Source of the DNA: Cyanophora paradoxa
Taxonomy: Eukaryota > Glaucocystophyceae > Cyanophorales > Cyanophoraceae
Assembly: GCA_004431415.1 (NCBI GenBank)
Contig: QPMI01000299.1
Location: 1 to 53,739 of the forward strand
Direction: 5' to 3'
DNA: 53,739 bases
Below the pieces are notes generated by a model, which did no database searches, had not been told where the DNA came from, and worked only from the letters and a program-made list of their open reading frames with translations. Position numbers and translations under genes: made by a program. Below are positions 39,781-51,216 of the stretch, piece after piece (position 1 is the stretch's first letter; every line of letters begins with the position of its first letter).

Positions 39781-42265
39781 ATGATCAAAGGCGGGAGCAC
39801 ATCACAGAAGCCCAAGATTAGGTACGCGATATCATAAGAGCCGCGCCGATGGCCGCCCACGGGCCTTTGAGTCGCACACCGGATTTCATCCATCCGCTCA
39901 CCGTGCTTGTCTTCGCTCTTGCTCTTTTCAGCACGCCGTACAAGACGAAGGCAACGCAAGTGCGCCGCGCCGCTGTGAAGCTGCCCCCAAATGTCTCTGT
40001 GCCAATCTCGGCCGTCCGCAGGATGGTGTCCCCATCGGCGGACCTTCGGCAGCTGCGAAGCAGGCAAAGGTCCCACAGACCCCGACGCAGCCGAAGGCCC
40101 CTGACAACGCGCGGGACGTGAAGGACCCGGTGAATAAGGCGAAGCTGGGCGGTCCGAAGCAGGCGCCATCGCCGGTGTTGTACAGCGACACACTTCCGGC
40201 CTTTCGAGGTGCGATGATATTGCCATTCGTTGGCATGCATTCATGGAACCCTGGCGCGATTCGCTGAACCGCTTTTGTCCTCCGCACACAGATGTCCCGG
40301 TGTCGGAGCGCCAGGCGCTATTCGCGAAGAAGCTGCGCCTGTGCTCGGTTCTGTTCGACTTTACGGACCCCACCTCCAAAGTTCGCGAGAAGGAGATTAA
40401 GCGGCAGACGCTTTTGGAGCTGGTCGACTACGTCAACAACACGAAGAACGTGTTCACCGAGGCTCTATTCGAGGACATCATCAATATGGTGCGCACTTCA
40501 GCGGCGATTAACGCGGGGCGCGCCTGGGTCTTGCGGCATCCGGTGGAGCGGCTTGCGGAGGTGAGGCGCTACTCGTGACGCGCGTTTGCTCGCAGGTGTC
40601 CACGAACCTGTTCAGGACTTTGCCGCCTAGCTCGAATCAGAACAGTGAGAATTACGACCCGGAGGAGGATGAGCCCGCCTTGGAGCCGGCGTGGCCTCAC
40701 CTGCAGATCGTGTACGAGTTCCTGCTGCGCTTCGTGGTGTCCAACGAGTGCGATCCGAAGATCGCTAAGAAGCCCAACTACATCGACAACGTGTTCATCG
40801 TGAAGGCAGGCGCTTTTGTGAGTTTCGGCCGCTGCCCGTGTGCTGATGCGGTCTTTGGCAGCTCCTTGAGCTTTTCGATTCGGAAGACCCTCGTGAGCGG
40901 GATTACTTGAAGACTATCCTGCACAGGATATACGGGAAGTTCATGGCGCACCGGCCGTTCATCCGGAAGGCCATCAACAACATCTTCTTCCGCTTCATTT
41001 ATGAGACAGAGCGCCATAACGGCATAGCAGAGCTCCTCGAGATTCTGGGGAGGTGCGCCGGCGATTACGCCCCGATCGGAGGCCCTGGTCTCGATCGGCC
41101 CACCTCTCGGCCCCCGCTGATCGCTTTGCGCAGCATCATCAACGGCTTCGCGCTGCCCCTGAAGGAGGAGCACAAGCAGTTCCTTAATAAGGCGCTGATT
41201 CCGCTGCACAAGCCGAAGGTCTGCCCCCCCCCGCCGCGCGATGCAGCCGGTCGGTTCTGATGGCCCCGGCAGATCATCGCTATGTACCACCAGCAGTTGT
41301 CGTACTGCGTCACGCAGTTCGTAGAGAAGGACCCGAAGCTGGCAGAGCCGGTGCGCGCCGCCCTCGCGCCTGGCGCGGCCCGGGAGCCTAGCGGGGGCGC
41401 GCAGGTGATCAAGGGCCTGCTCAAGTTCTGGCCCGTGACGAACAGCGCGAAGGAGGTCCTCTTCCTCAACGAGATAGAGGAGGTGCCGCCCCCTCGGCTC
41501 GCCCTGCGCCCCCGCCCTGAGAGCGCCGGCCGGCAGGTGTTGGAGCTCACGCAGCCGGCCGAGTTCCAGAAGATCATGGAGCCGCTCTTCAAGCAGATCG
41601 CCCGCTGCCTGAACAGCCCACACTTCCAGGCAACCGCCGCCGCGGCGCCCGCGCCGCGCGGCGCCTGCTGACGGCGGGGGGCAGGTCGCGGAGCGAGCCC
41701 TCTTCTTGTGGAACAACGAGTACATCGTCAGCCTGGTGGCGCAGAACCGGCAGCGCGTGCTGCCGATCGTGTTCGGCGCACTGCAGCTGAACATCAACGG
41801 CGCCCTCCAGAACAACATCAAGGCGCACTGGAACACGTCCGCCCACGCCGCGCAGCCTCGCTCGCCCCGGCGCCCGCTGACGGCGCCGCTCGCAGGACCG
41901 TGCACAACCTCACATACAATGTACAGAAGCTGTTTATGGAGATGGACTCGGGATTGTTTGACGAGTGCGCGCGCAAGTGGAAGGAGCAGCAAGAAACGTG
42001 CGCCCGCAGCGCCCCCGCCCTCTTCCGCGCCCTCCTGAGCGGCGCCGTGCCCCCACAGGGAGAAGTCGCGGCTAAACAACCGCAAGAAGAGCTGGGAAAA
42101 GCTGGAGGCCATCGCACGGAAAGCGGGTGTGCCGCGCCGGCGTCCCCCGAAGCATTCGCTCCGCGCTCACACCTTTGCGCAGCCCAGCAGCGGGGTATCC
42201 CTCTTCCCTCGTCGCTGCAGCCGTCGGGCGCGGCGCTGCCGTCCGTGCTGCCCTCGCGGAAGTGA
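39781..42265 (+). CDS. PP2A regulatory subunit B56 (B')
   Basis: The start [14 protein letters not shown] (39781) splices to [20 protein letters not shown], then a Lys/Pro region, [20 protein letters not shown] and [20 protein letters not shown]. The B56 HEAT-repeat body is clear: [119 protein letters not shown] and [20 protein letters not shown], closing [21 protein letters not shown]56 directs PP2A to substrates carrying LxxIxE motifs. The last exon's end is uncertain: one frame stops at 42265, another runs to 42509. Some introns are very short (for example 40819-40860, ending TCTTTGGCAG). Confidence 0.95.
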
Positions 42266-43027
42266 TCCCGCCGGCCCTCGTCTACCGTTTTGTCGCGGCG
42301 GGGCTTTTTTCAAGGCTACCCCGAGCACCGCAGCCGCCCTCCCAGTGCTTCTAGTGTGCCTTCGTCTCGTGCTTCCGCCGTCTTTGTTCCAGCTCCCTTT
42401 TTCCGTCCATCCACGCCTTACCTCGACCGCCCCCCCTCCGATCGAGTTTCCCCCGCTCCGCCCTCGCCTGCCCACTCCCCCACCGGCCCAGCCCGGTCTG
42501 TACTCTTGACAGTTATCTCAATGAATCATTTGCGTCCCGTACTCGTCTGCCGGCGCGGGTTTTCAGAGCCCGCGCCCCCTGCGCACACGCAATTGCTCCG
42601 TCTTGTTTCATCTTCGAATTTCTCAGTTCTGCGACTGACGTCGACAGCGCCACTGTAAGAGCGGCGTGCAGCATATGCGCTGTGCACTACGTCTTCGCTA
42701 TGCGCTACGTATACATATGCTCGGGCCGCCGATCGCGAGCTACAGCCTGGCAGTACGCGCGACGGCGCGGCCCCACACGGCGCGGCCGCGGGAAAGAGAC
42801 TCTGAGAGCCGGCCGCTACCGTAGTACATATGTGCACGTGGAGGGTCTCGAGTCCCGCAAAATCGACTACTGTCAGTACTACAATGCGCAACGTATACGT
42901 AACGGTACTAAGCCGGTACTAAGCACTACTAGGCTAACTGGTAGGGTCGAGAGGGCTGCAGTCGCCGCCCGGGCCGCCGCGTGCCACGGTGGGGCGCTCG
43001 GGGAGCGGGCGGGGCGGCGGGGCGGGG
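42266..43027. other. Intergenic region between converging B56 and F-box-like genes
   Basis: This spans the 3' ends of two convergent genes. It has pyrimidine-rich sequence at 42330-42500, an AT-richer part with ATACATATG/ACATATGTGC at 42705-42835, and a tandem CGGTACTAAG (about 42903-42922). No coding exon is recognised beyond the possible B56 extension. Confidence 0.55.
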
Positions 43028-46000
43028 CTAGACGACCTCGAGGAGGAAGGAGCGGACGTCGAAACCCATGACGCGCTCCTGCTCGCTCCACTCCACCCGG
43101 TTCAGGTACCCTGCCCCCGCCCCGCCCGCTCGCCGGCGGCCCCGCGCGGGCGGGGTCCGGCGGGGGCGCACCGGAGGCGCCCACGATGGTGACGAGGAGG
43201 TCGAAGAAGCTGCTCTCCGGCACCGCCGTGCACCGCAGCGCCTCCCGCAGCGTCGTCAGCTGCCCGCCCCGCCCTCAGCGCCGGCCGCGCGGGGCGGGGC
43301 GGGGCGGGGCGGGGGGGCGGGCCACGGCGGGGGTGGAGCGGTGGATGCGCTGCACGCGGGCGTCGCTGTCGGGGAGGGTCATGTAGGCCCGAAGCTGAGC
43401 ACGCAGAGCTTCGTCTTGCTCCAGAAGCTCTTCTTGCGCGCCGCCTTGAGGTGGCACTCCACGTCTGCGGGTGGCCGGGGACGATCAGAACGGGAAAGGG
43501 CGGAGCGGAAAGCAACGGGGAAGGGGCGGACAGTAGACGGGGTTCGGCTCCGCCTCGCTCGTGTTGATCTGCATCGCGCTGAAGAAGAAGGAGAAGAAGG
43601 TGCGGTCCGAGCCGTCCTGCGAGGGCCCCCCGCCGGGCCCACGCTGCCCCGCCCCGCGTCGGCCCCGCCCCGCCCCCGCCCCCCCCGGCCGCCCGGGCCG
43701 GGCGCACCTGAACATGACCTCGCGGCTCCCGCTCTGGCCCTCCAGCACGCCCTTGTGCGAGCCTGCGCCCCCGGCGTGAGGCCGGCGGCGCGGGGGCGGG
43801 GCCGGCAGCGCGGGGGCGGACCGGTGCGCTTGAAGTGGGAGAAGACGAGGGTGCGGGCGAGCTGGGAGGCGGCGGCGGCGGCCTCGGCGGAGAGGTTCGC
43901 CCCTCGATGTACGCCGCCAGCCGCCGCAGCGCCGAGAGCTGCGCCCGCCCCGCCTCGGCCGGGGCCGGGCGCGTGGGGCGGGGGCGTGGGGCGGGGGCGG
44001 GGGCGGCACCCGCTCGCGCTCGTTGACGAGGACGTCCAGCGATCGCAGGCGGCACTTCGTCGCCCCCTCCCCCTCCTCGCCCCCGCCCCTCCGCCCCGCC
44101 GCCCCGCCTCCCCCTGGGCGGCCGCCCCGGGGCGGGCTGGGCATTGGGGCCGGCGGCGGGCGGGGCCCCGGGGAGCCCGGCATGCAGCCGTCGAAGGAGC
44201 ACTTGGCGAGGGCGGTGGCCTTCACGCGCGACGCGTGAGGGCGGGGCCGGGGCGGGGCGGGCGGGGCGGGGGCGGGCCTGCACGCGGAGGTCGTCGGCGG
44301 CCTGGCTGAGCTTGACGTCGGCGGTGAGGGGCTTATAGCCGCGGCACTGGCACGCCAGTGTGCAGACGACGCGGGAGCAGAGGCAGAGGAAGTTGAGGAA
44401 GGGCACGGCGTCCGCCTCCCGCAGGCCCAGGTGCCTGCCCCGCCGGCCCCCGCTCGCCCCCCGCCGAGCCGCCCGGGGCGGGGGCGGGGCGGGGGGGCGC
44501 ACCGGAGGGAGGCGAGGAAGGAGGGGGGCGGGGAGGGCTTGCGGTCGGAGCGGAGGAAGAAGCGCCAGGCGTCGCAGGCGAGCGCGTTGCCCGCCTGGTC
44601 GTGCTGCACCGACTGGATGATGCTCACGCACGAGTCCGCCGGCGCCCCCGCCGGCAGCGTCCTGCCCCGCACCCCTCGGCCCCCGCTCGCCCCGGCGGGG
44701 GCGGGGGCGGGGCGGCGCACCGGGCGAGCTGCGAGCGCCCCTCGAAGTCGGTGCGGGAGCCGTCGAGGTTGAGCACGCTCACGCAGCAGCGCACGACGGG
44801 GACCAGCCTGCCCGGCATGCGCCCCTGAGCGTCCCGCGTGCGCTGCACACTCGAGAGGCCGGGCCCCCTCACCTCTCGTTCCCGTGCTGGGGGTGCTGAG
44901 GCCCCGCCCGAGCGGCGTCAGGCATCGGGGTGCAACACGGATCGAAGACGAGCGGGGCGGACCATGCCGTGCCAGTGGTGGGCCTCGCACTGGGGCAGGA
45001 ACACGACGCGCTCGCACATCCGGTGGTAGAAGTCGCTGCCGGCGCGTCAGGCGCCCGCCGGCCGGGCGTCGGATGGCAGGGCAGTTCACCGGTAGCGCTG
45101 GAATTCGGTCTGCGAGCACATCTTGAAGAGGGCCCTGGCGGGGCCGAGGGTTCAGCGCGCGCAGGTCGGCCGACGCCGTGACGCCGGGCAGCGACGCGGG
45201 GGCGTACTTGTGGTACTCGACGGAGTGGAGGAGGTCGGCGGCGCGCTCGAGGTGCGCCTCGGCGGGCGGCCCCGGCACGAACTGCCGGAGGCCGGCGGCG
45301 CCGCCGTCCACGGCCAGCAGCTCGGCCGCCGAGCGCCCCTCCGCGTACATCCGCAGGCACCGCCGCGCCTCCGCCTCCGCCCGGGAGTCCGCACTGTGCC
45401 GAGCGCGCGTCAGCGCCAGCGGTGCGGAGCCACATCCGGAGGGGCGGGGGCGACGGACACGAAGACCCGCTTCCAGAAGCCCTGCGGGCCGCCCGCGAGC
45501 GCGAACGTGTGCTCCAGCTCCAGCTCCCGGAGGATCGGGTCGCGAGGCCTGGGGCGCGGCCGCGTTAATCGACCGTCCAAGTTCGTGAATTGTGGTGCAG
45601 TTACCGCCGGTGCGGTGCTGCCCAGAAGAGCCGCCAGAAAATCGCTGCTCACACAACCACAATTAATTCCAGGCGCCGCGGCGAGCTCGGGCCGGTGCGC
45701 GAGATTTGCAGGGCGCAATTACCATTCTCCGAGCTGATGGCGTACCAAGTCTGTGGCGGGACTCGGAGTGAGCTCCCTAGAACAGCGAGGAGATATCTGT
45801 GAGAAAGATGTGTACCTTGCAGGTGAGGGCAGCGCTGAGGACGTCCGCGGGATTGTCCAGGAAGAAGAAGAACCGCAAAATAATCTACATAACAGGTTCA
45901 ACCACGAACGCCGTCAGTTCGCGGGAATGGGGCAAGCACCTCGCCTGGCAACAACTCCGCTAGTGAGGGCTCGCGGCCGCGTACAGAAGAGACGGCGAGG

Positions 46001-46279
46001 ATCTCGTCCTCCTCCTCGCCGAGCTTGTACGAGAGCACGGGCTGCGGCAGCACCGACGAGCTCTTGCACAGCTGCGGGAAGCGGTCCAGGACGTGCGCGA
46101 AGGTGTCCTGTCCTAGAAACTGCACAGTCGTCGCCCCTCGGCCCGCTGCGTGTGGTAAGCTGCCATCTGTCTCGGCGGGAGCGACCGCCGCGGATCTGCG
46201 CGCGGCGGAGCAACGTCGACCACAAGTCTGGGGAGAGCGGCAGTTAGTGCGGCGCCGGCGCACCGATCGTTGGACATGG
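43028..46279 (-). CDS. Large F-box-like protein of unknown function
   Basis: The likely start is MSNDRCAGAALTAALP (46279). Early exons read VQFLGQDTFAHVLDRFPQLC and FLDNPADVLSAALTCK, and later FWKRVFVSV; this order resembles an F-box (L..D...HVL..L...DVL.AAL.C). Following exons include RRCLRMYAEGRSAAELLAVD, LERAADLLHSVEYHKYAPAS, ALFKMCSQTEFQRY, SDFYHRMCERVVFLPQCEAH, VPVVRCCVSVLNLDGSRTDF, SCVSIIQSVQHDQAGNALAC, FLNFLCLCSRVVCTLACQCR, RTLVFSHFKRTG, HKGVLEGQSGSREVMF, FFSFFFSAMQINTSEAEPNP, SFFDLLVTIVGAS and NRVEWSEQERVMGFDVRSFL, ending LEVV at 43028-43030. At least twelve exons alternate with C-rich introns. The C-terminal part matches nothing I recognise. An SCF-type adaptor role is a hypothesis from the F-box-like start. 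Confidence 0.55.
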
Positions 46280-46704
46280 ATCGAAGCAAGCGGCGCGCCG
46301 CTTTAAAGAAAGTTGCGCTCATCTCGTCTGGGTCGGGGAGCGGCGACGGCGGCGACGACAGATCAAGACAGCCGCACAACATGCAGGCGGCCGACGGACG
46401 CGGGAGCGAGAGCGTGCAAGTGTGCGGCGGGCGTCGATGAACTCAGCTTTGGAACTTTGAAAACCAGAACCAGCCTCGAGCTCGACTGGCGGGGTAGAGC
46501 CTCGGAGTCGAACTCCTACCCCCCATTCACGCTTGCACATTCACCTTCGCCACGCGGCGCCGGCATCCGTACGCACGTGCACCGGCGACCCTCGCAGCTA
46601 TAGCTAGCCATGCTACAAGGCGCCGGCGCTAGGATCACATTTGAACTGACACACGCTCGAATTTAATTTAGAGAGAACGAGGGCGCCGCGGTGGACGGCG
46701 CCGG
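46280..46704. other. Spacer between tandem minus-strand genes
   Basis: 425 bp containing the 3' region of the ARB2-type gene and the promoter of the F-box-like gene. It is moderately AT-rich near 46590-46690. No motif is recognised. Confidence 0.5.
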
Positions 46705-48262
46705 CTAGTTGTGGTGCTCTTGGAAGAACCTGTGCGATCGTGGGTCGATCAAATCACGCGCCGAGCCGGGCGGCGGGGGCGGGAAGCGAGGCGGCGGGGC
46801 ATGCGCACCTGAAGACAGACTCGCGGCAGCACTCCGAGGTGTACTCGTGCTTCGAGTGGCCGGCGGAGATGCACCTGCAGCCGCTGTCCCTGTGGTGTGG
46901 CGTCTCGGCGTCCAGCGGCTTCGAGCTCTGCGCGCGGGGTAAATCGCTATTCGCGATGCCCGAGAAGCGCCCGCGCGTGCAGCCGCACGAGCTAGGTGCA
47001 GAGGCTAGGTCTGCTGCTCGCGGGGTTGGGGAAGCGCACGGCGACCCAGTTGACGGCGAGCTTCTCGAAGAGCTTCTTCGCCTTGCTCGACATCGTCGGC
47101 GGTATGTGGTGCACCCTGCCGGGCGCTCGGGGGCAGGAGGGCGGGGGCGGCGGGGCGCTCGCCGCGCACGAGTCTGTCAAGGCGATGGCGCGCACCCTCT
47201 CCTTCACCTGGTCGGCTGCACGGGCGCTGAACGGGCCGGCGAGGCGCGAGAGGGCGGGGATGGGTAGGGGCGCACTTCGCTCGGACAGGAGCGCGACTGT
47301 GCAAATCCCGCCGTAGGAGTGGGCCACGAGGTAGACGTCCCGCGCCGGCGACTTCGAGACGATGTGGTCCCACACGTACCTGCCCACGCCCGCAGGACGC
47401 CGGTCAGCCGCTCGATGACGCCCGCGCCCGCAGGGCACCCGCAAGGCGAGGGGCGCGCACAACGTGTGCGCCTCCGCCTTCTCGCTCCCCCGGATCTTCT
47501 TCGGCGCCCCCTTCGGGTCGCTGGCGGAGGGGGCCCTGTTCAGGTTCGGATTGGTGATGACGAGGCTGTAACCCTGGTGATAAATGAGAGGGAGCAAGGA
47601 AGGGCTGAGGGGCGGCGGCGGGCCTGCGCCACGGCTTGCTCGATGTACGCTGCGCAGAGAACGGGCGGTTACGACAAGCTTGCCCGGATAGCAAAGCAAA
47701 CACTCACGGAATATTGTGCCCGTCTTTAGGGAGTCATTTATGCACAATGCCCGCGCCCACTGGCCCGCCCGCACGGCGCCGGTTCCTTGCTGTATGAATA
47801 GGAGCTTCGCCGCATTCGTCTCAAGGTCTCCCGACACAAAAATGTTGCTCGTAGGTTCGTCAGCGGTCGCGTCAAGCGGGAGGCGGACCTGCAGTCGAGA
47901 AGCTGGGGCTCTATCTAGGCTTTGCATTAACAGGGTCGACGCACGAGCCGAAGGTTGTACTTCGTCACGAGCGCTCGCTGTATATACTCTAGAACTTTGT
48001 CCCCGAGCCTGTCGTAGTGCGCTGGACGAACAGATCAGCTAGGGCCAACCTTGATCGACGATCGCAGTGTCTAGCTAGGCCCAACCTTGATCGACGAACT
48101 GCGAGGCGCGCTGAGATCATGCGAATTTCCCGGTCAGCTCAAACCAATTACCTCGAAAGCTTTCCCATCTTTCTTGTTCCTTAGCTTGCCTTGGCCATCG
48201 AAAGTGTACGTGGCGTCTTCTAGCTCCAGGCCCGCCGGCGCAGACCAGGTGAAGTCGTGCAT
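46705..48262 (-). CDS. ARB2/FAM172-type protein
   Basis: The start MHDFTWSAPAGLELEDATYT leads to FDGQGKLRNKKDGKAFEVI, which resembles the FAM172A N-terminus. Exons AHYDRLGDKVLEYIQRALVT, then VRLPLDATADEPTSNIFVSG, LLFIQQGTGAVRAGQWARAL and INDSLKTGTI follow. Then come FIYHQGYSLVITNPNLN, WDHIVSKSPARDVYLVAHSY plus GG (a GxSxG-like AHSYGG nucleophile elbow), VKERVRAIALTDS, VNWVAVRFPNPASSRP and SAGHSKHEYTSECCRESVFR, ending FFQEHHN at 46705-46707. Arb2 in fission yeast belongs to an Argonaute chaperone complex, and FAM172A is linked to splicing and AGO2 transport in animals. The alpha/beta-hydrolase-like fold is inferred from the motifs. Intron 1 contains two 23-bp direct repeats (48039-48061, 48075-48097). 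Confidence 0.85.
48039..48097. repeat. 23-bp direct repeat pair in an intron
   Basis: CTAGGGCCAACCTTGATCGA+CGA (48039-48061) and CTAGGCCCAACCTTGATCGA+CGA (48075-48097) differ at one base and are 13 bp apart, within the first intron of the ARB2-type gene. Confidence 0.9.
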
Positions 48263-48504
48263 CGCGGACTTGCTTGCGTCTGCTCCCGGCGTGCCCTCGT
48301 GTCCGTGGCGGCTCCCCAGCTTGATCGACGCCGGCTGACGCGACGCAGAAGCGTAGGCGGCGCGGTTGAATGGATAGAAAGAGAGCGAGGCCGGATCGCC
48401 GATCGAAGATTGCAGGATCTGCAGCCGTCGCCTGGCTTGTACGTGCAACACTTGTGACCACACCCCGTTGGCTCTACCCCCCTCTTGTTGGGCCGTTTCG
48501 CGGC

Positions 48505-51093
48505 ATGGCGTTTCTCGCTCCGGCGCTCCCTGGCAGCGCCGCGGGATGCCGAGGTGGGCCTCCTCTAGTCGATAGTCCTCAAGCTGCCATAGCGAAGTCC
48601 CGGACGCCGCCGAGCCTCGGTCGCTCGGCGCAGCGCAGGCGGGCTCTGTCAGCAGCAGTCAGCGAGAGGAGGTTCTTCGGAGTGGAGCCGACTGGCTGGA
48701 GCGAGCTCTTCCGATCGCAGCCCGTTCTCTTTGAAATCTTCTGCCGCTCATCGAGGCCCGGAGAAAGCGTGGGCGATGCAGACCATCCGGCGGGCGGCAG
48801 CACTGGCGATAAGACAGGTTCAGGCCGCCCGAAGCCGCAGGTCGGGCCACCGCCTCAGTCTCTCCTTTCGTCGATCGCTGAGGACACGGTCGGCTCGTCC
48901 ACTCGAAGCGGCGCGAGCAAGCCCTCCGGCAGCTCTTCGAATCTCCCGGGGGGCTCTGCACCAGCGCGCAGTGCACCGTCCGCCGGCGCGGAATCGGCAG
49001 CGGCAGCGAAGACCGCGACTCCAGCACCGTCCGCAAAGTCGCCTAGCGGTGGCTCGTCACCATCTTCTGGATCTCAATCAACCGCCGCTGCGCCGGCGCG
49101 CGCGCAGAGCTCGACCCCTGCTGCAGCGCCCTCCACCCCACCTGCATCGGCGGCCGTGGCCCCCGCTTCCGCCACCCCCTCCACTTCCACCGCCCCACCC
49201 GTGTCGGGCCGTGACGCTCCCACTAGCACCGCGTCCGCGCCTACCGCTTCCACCGCTCCTCCCGCTGCCGCGCAAACCACAACGACCTCCACCGCGGCAT
49301 CTTCCGCCGCCTCATCTAAACCCGACCTGTCGGCCACCGACTTGCTCGTTCGCGGGTTGAAAGGTATTGCTTGCGAGTTGGCGTAATCTCAACTGCCCTG
49401 ACCACATCGTCATCGGCAGGCCTCAACAAGTCGTCGAAGGCGGAAGGCGAGGTCGTCAGGACGAACCTGCAAACGACGTGGACGCCGCCGTCGGGCGATG
49501 ACGAATCCAGCATGGCGCGGCGCGGCTCCGTCGGCTCCTTGTCGAGCGAGGAGCTCGACGCGAGGGGCCGCGCCAACATCGACGAGCTCCTTCCTGAGCG
49601 GTGCGCCCCGGCGCGCCCCCTCCGCTCCGTCAGCCGGCCCACGCGCGCCGCAGGTACCGGCGGAAGCAGGATGCGGCGCAGGCGACGGGTTTGGTTGCGA
49701 GCCTGCAGCGGTTGGCTGGCTTCGTGGCCCGAGCCGCGGCGGCGCTCGCCGTCGCCGTCCTGATCTGGGCCGGCGGTCGCCAAGCATCCCTCCTCAGCTC
49801 CCTCCCCAAAGCGCCCGAGAACGGCGCCGTCACAGCCTCCGCGGCTCCGCCTGCTGCTGGCGATGAGGCGCCCGCCGCACCCGCCGGAGTGGCGGGAGAC
49901 GCCGACGCTGCGGGGTCTGCGGCGGAGGGCGGCGCGCAGGCCGCGGCGGCGCCGGCGCAGCAGCCGCAGGCGCAGGCGCAGCAGCAGCCGAAGCGGATGC
50001 CGATCTTCGCGCGGCTCATCGCCTCGTTGGACGGGAAGCGCGCCAAGGGATCCCCCGACGCCCCGGCCGTCGCCACGGCGGCCGCGTCGGCCCCCGCGGC
50101 CATCACTGCGGAGGCCTCCGGCGTCGCGGGGTCCCCAGCGGCCGCGCCGGCGGCGGGTAGCGCGGCGGCGGGGGCGCAGCAGCGGCCGCAGCGGGTGCCG
50201 CGGCTGCTCTCGATGATTCTGGCGCGCCTGATGGAGCACAAGGGGACGCAGACGGACGGTGCGCGCGCCCGGGCGCCGGCCCCGCCGGGCTGGGGCCGAC
50301 GGCGCGGGGGCCAGGGGTGTGGGACGGGGACAGCGCGCGGGCGGAGCGGGACCAGGCGGTGGGGACGGCGAAGCGGACCCAGGTGCTGGGCCACCACGCG
50401 ATGGAGGAGGCCCCCGCCGCCGACCTCCTCGTCCTCAAGTCCTCCCGCGGCCGCCAAGTCAAGCTCCGCTCCGCCGCCGCCCGCGCCTTCGACGCCGTCC
50501 GCCGCCCCGCCCTGCCCCGCCGCGCGGCCGGGGCGCGTGGCCCGACGCGGGGGCAGATGGTGGCGGCGGCGCGGGCGGACGGCGTGGACATCTACCCCGT
50601 CTCGGGCTTCCGCTCCGTGAACGACCAGGTCCGCCCCGCCCGCCCCGCCCCGGGGCGCCCCGCCGACGCGGCACTGGGCGGCAGGTGCGGGTCTTCTTCG
50701 ACATCAAGGCCTCGCGCTCGCAGGCGGCGCACGAGCGGGCCAAGGTCTCCGCCCCGCCCGGCTACTCCGAGCACCACACCGGCTACGCCATCGACGTCGG
50801 CGACGGTGCGCCGCCCGCCCCGCCCCCGCCGCCCGTCCCGCGCCGGCGCGCCTCCCGTGCGAGGCGGGGCGGCGTGGTGCGCAGGGAAGCGGCCGGACAC
50901 GATCCTGCAGGAGAACTTCGAGACGACGGCGGCGTACCGCTGGCTCTGCGCCAACGCCGCCCGCTTCCACTTCGAGATCTCCTTCCCACGGGACAACGCG
51001 CAAGGGATCATGTACGAGCCGTGGCACTGGCGCTTCATCGGCGACATCCATTCCCTCGAGACGTTCGCCCCCAGCCGCCAGCCCGGCAAGTAG
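48505..51093 (+). CDS. Membrane-anchored VanY/LdcB-like D,D-carboxypeptidase
   Basis: The ATG at 48505 gives MAFLAPALPGSAAGCRGG. The first exon (to 49363) encodes about 286 residues, mostly Ser/Thr/Pro/Ala-rich. After SSEELDARGRANIDELLPE and a basic RYRRKQD, one hydrophobic segment LAGFVARAAAALAVAVLIWA suggests a membrane anchor. A long Ala/Pro/Gln linker follows. The C-terminal 220 or so residues form an M15B peptidase domain: ADGVDIYPVSGFRSVNDQ, VFFDIKASRSQAAHERAKVS, SEHHTGYAIDVGD (SxHxxGxAxD zinc motif) and FEISFPRDNAQGIMYEPWHW with R, the EPWHWR metal/catalytic motif. In bacteria these zinc enzymes remove the terminal D-Ala or trim peptidoglycan stems. All metal-binding residues appear intact. 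A bacterial or plastid-donor origin is inferred, since the family is rare in eukaryotes. The substrate here is unknown. Confidence 0.85.
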
Positions 51094-51216
51094 CCCCGCG
51101 CACCCTCCGAGCGCCCTCCCGGCCACCGTTTTTTTGTCAGAGTCTCCTTCTTTCTAGGTGTATTTCACGGTAGGCTAGCCAGCTGTCGTTAATTTGATTC
51201 GAGGACCCCCCTTGGC

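Noticed and set aside
43485-45662. A 725-codon minus-strand frame
   Set aside because: It mixes short real exon pieces with read-through of C-rich introns; the real gene switches frame at each splice.
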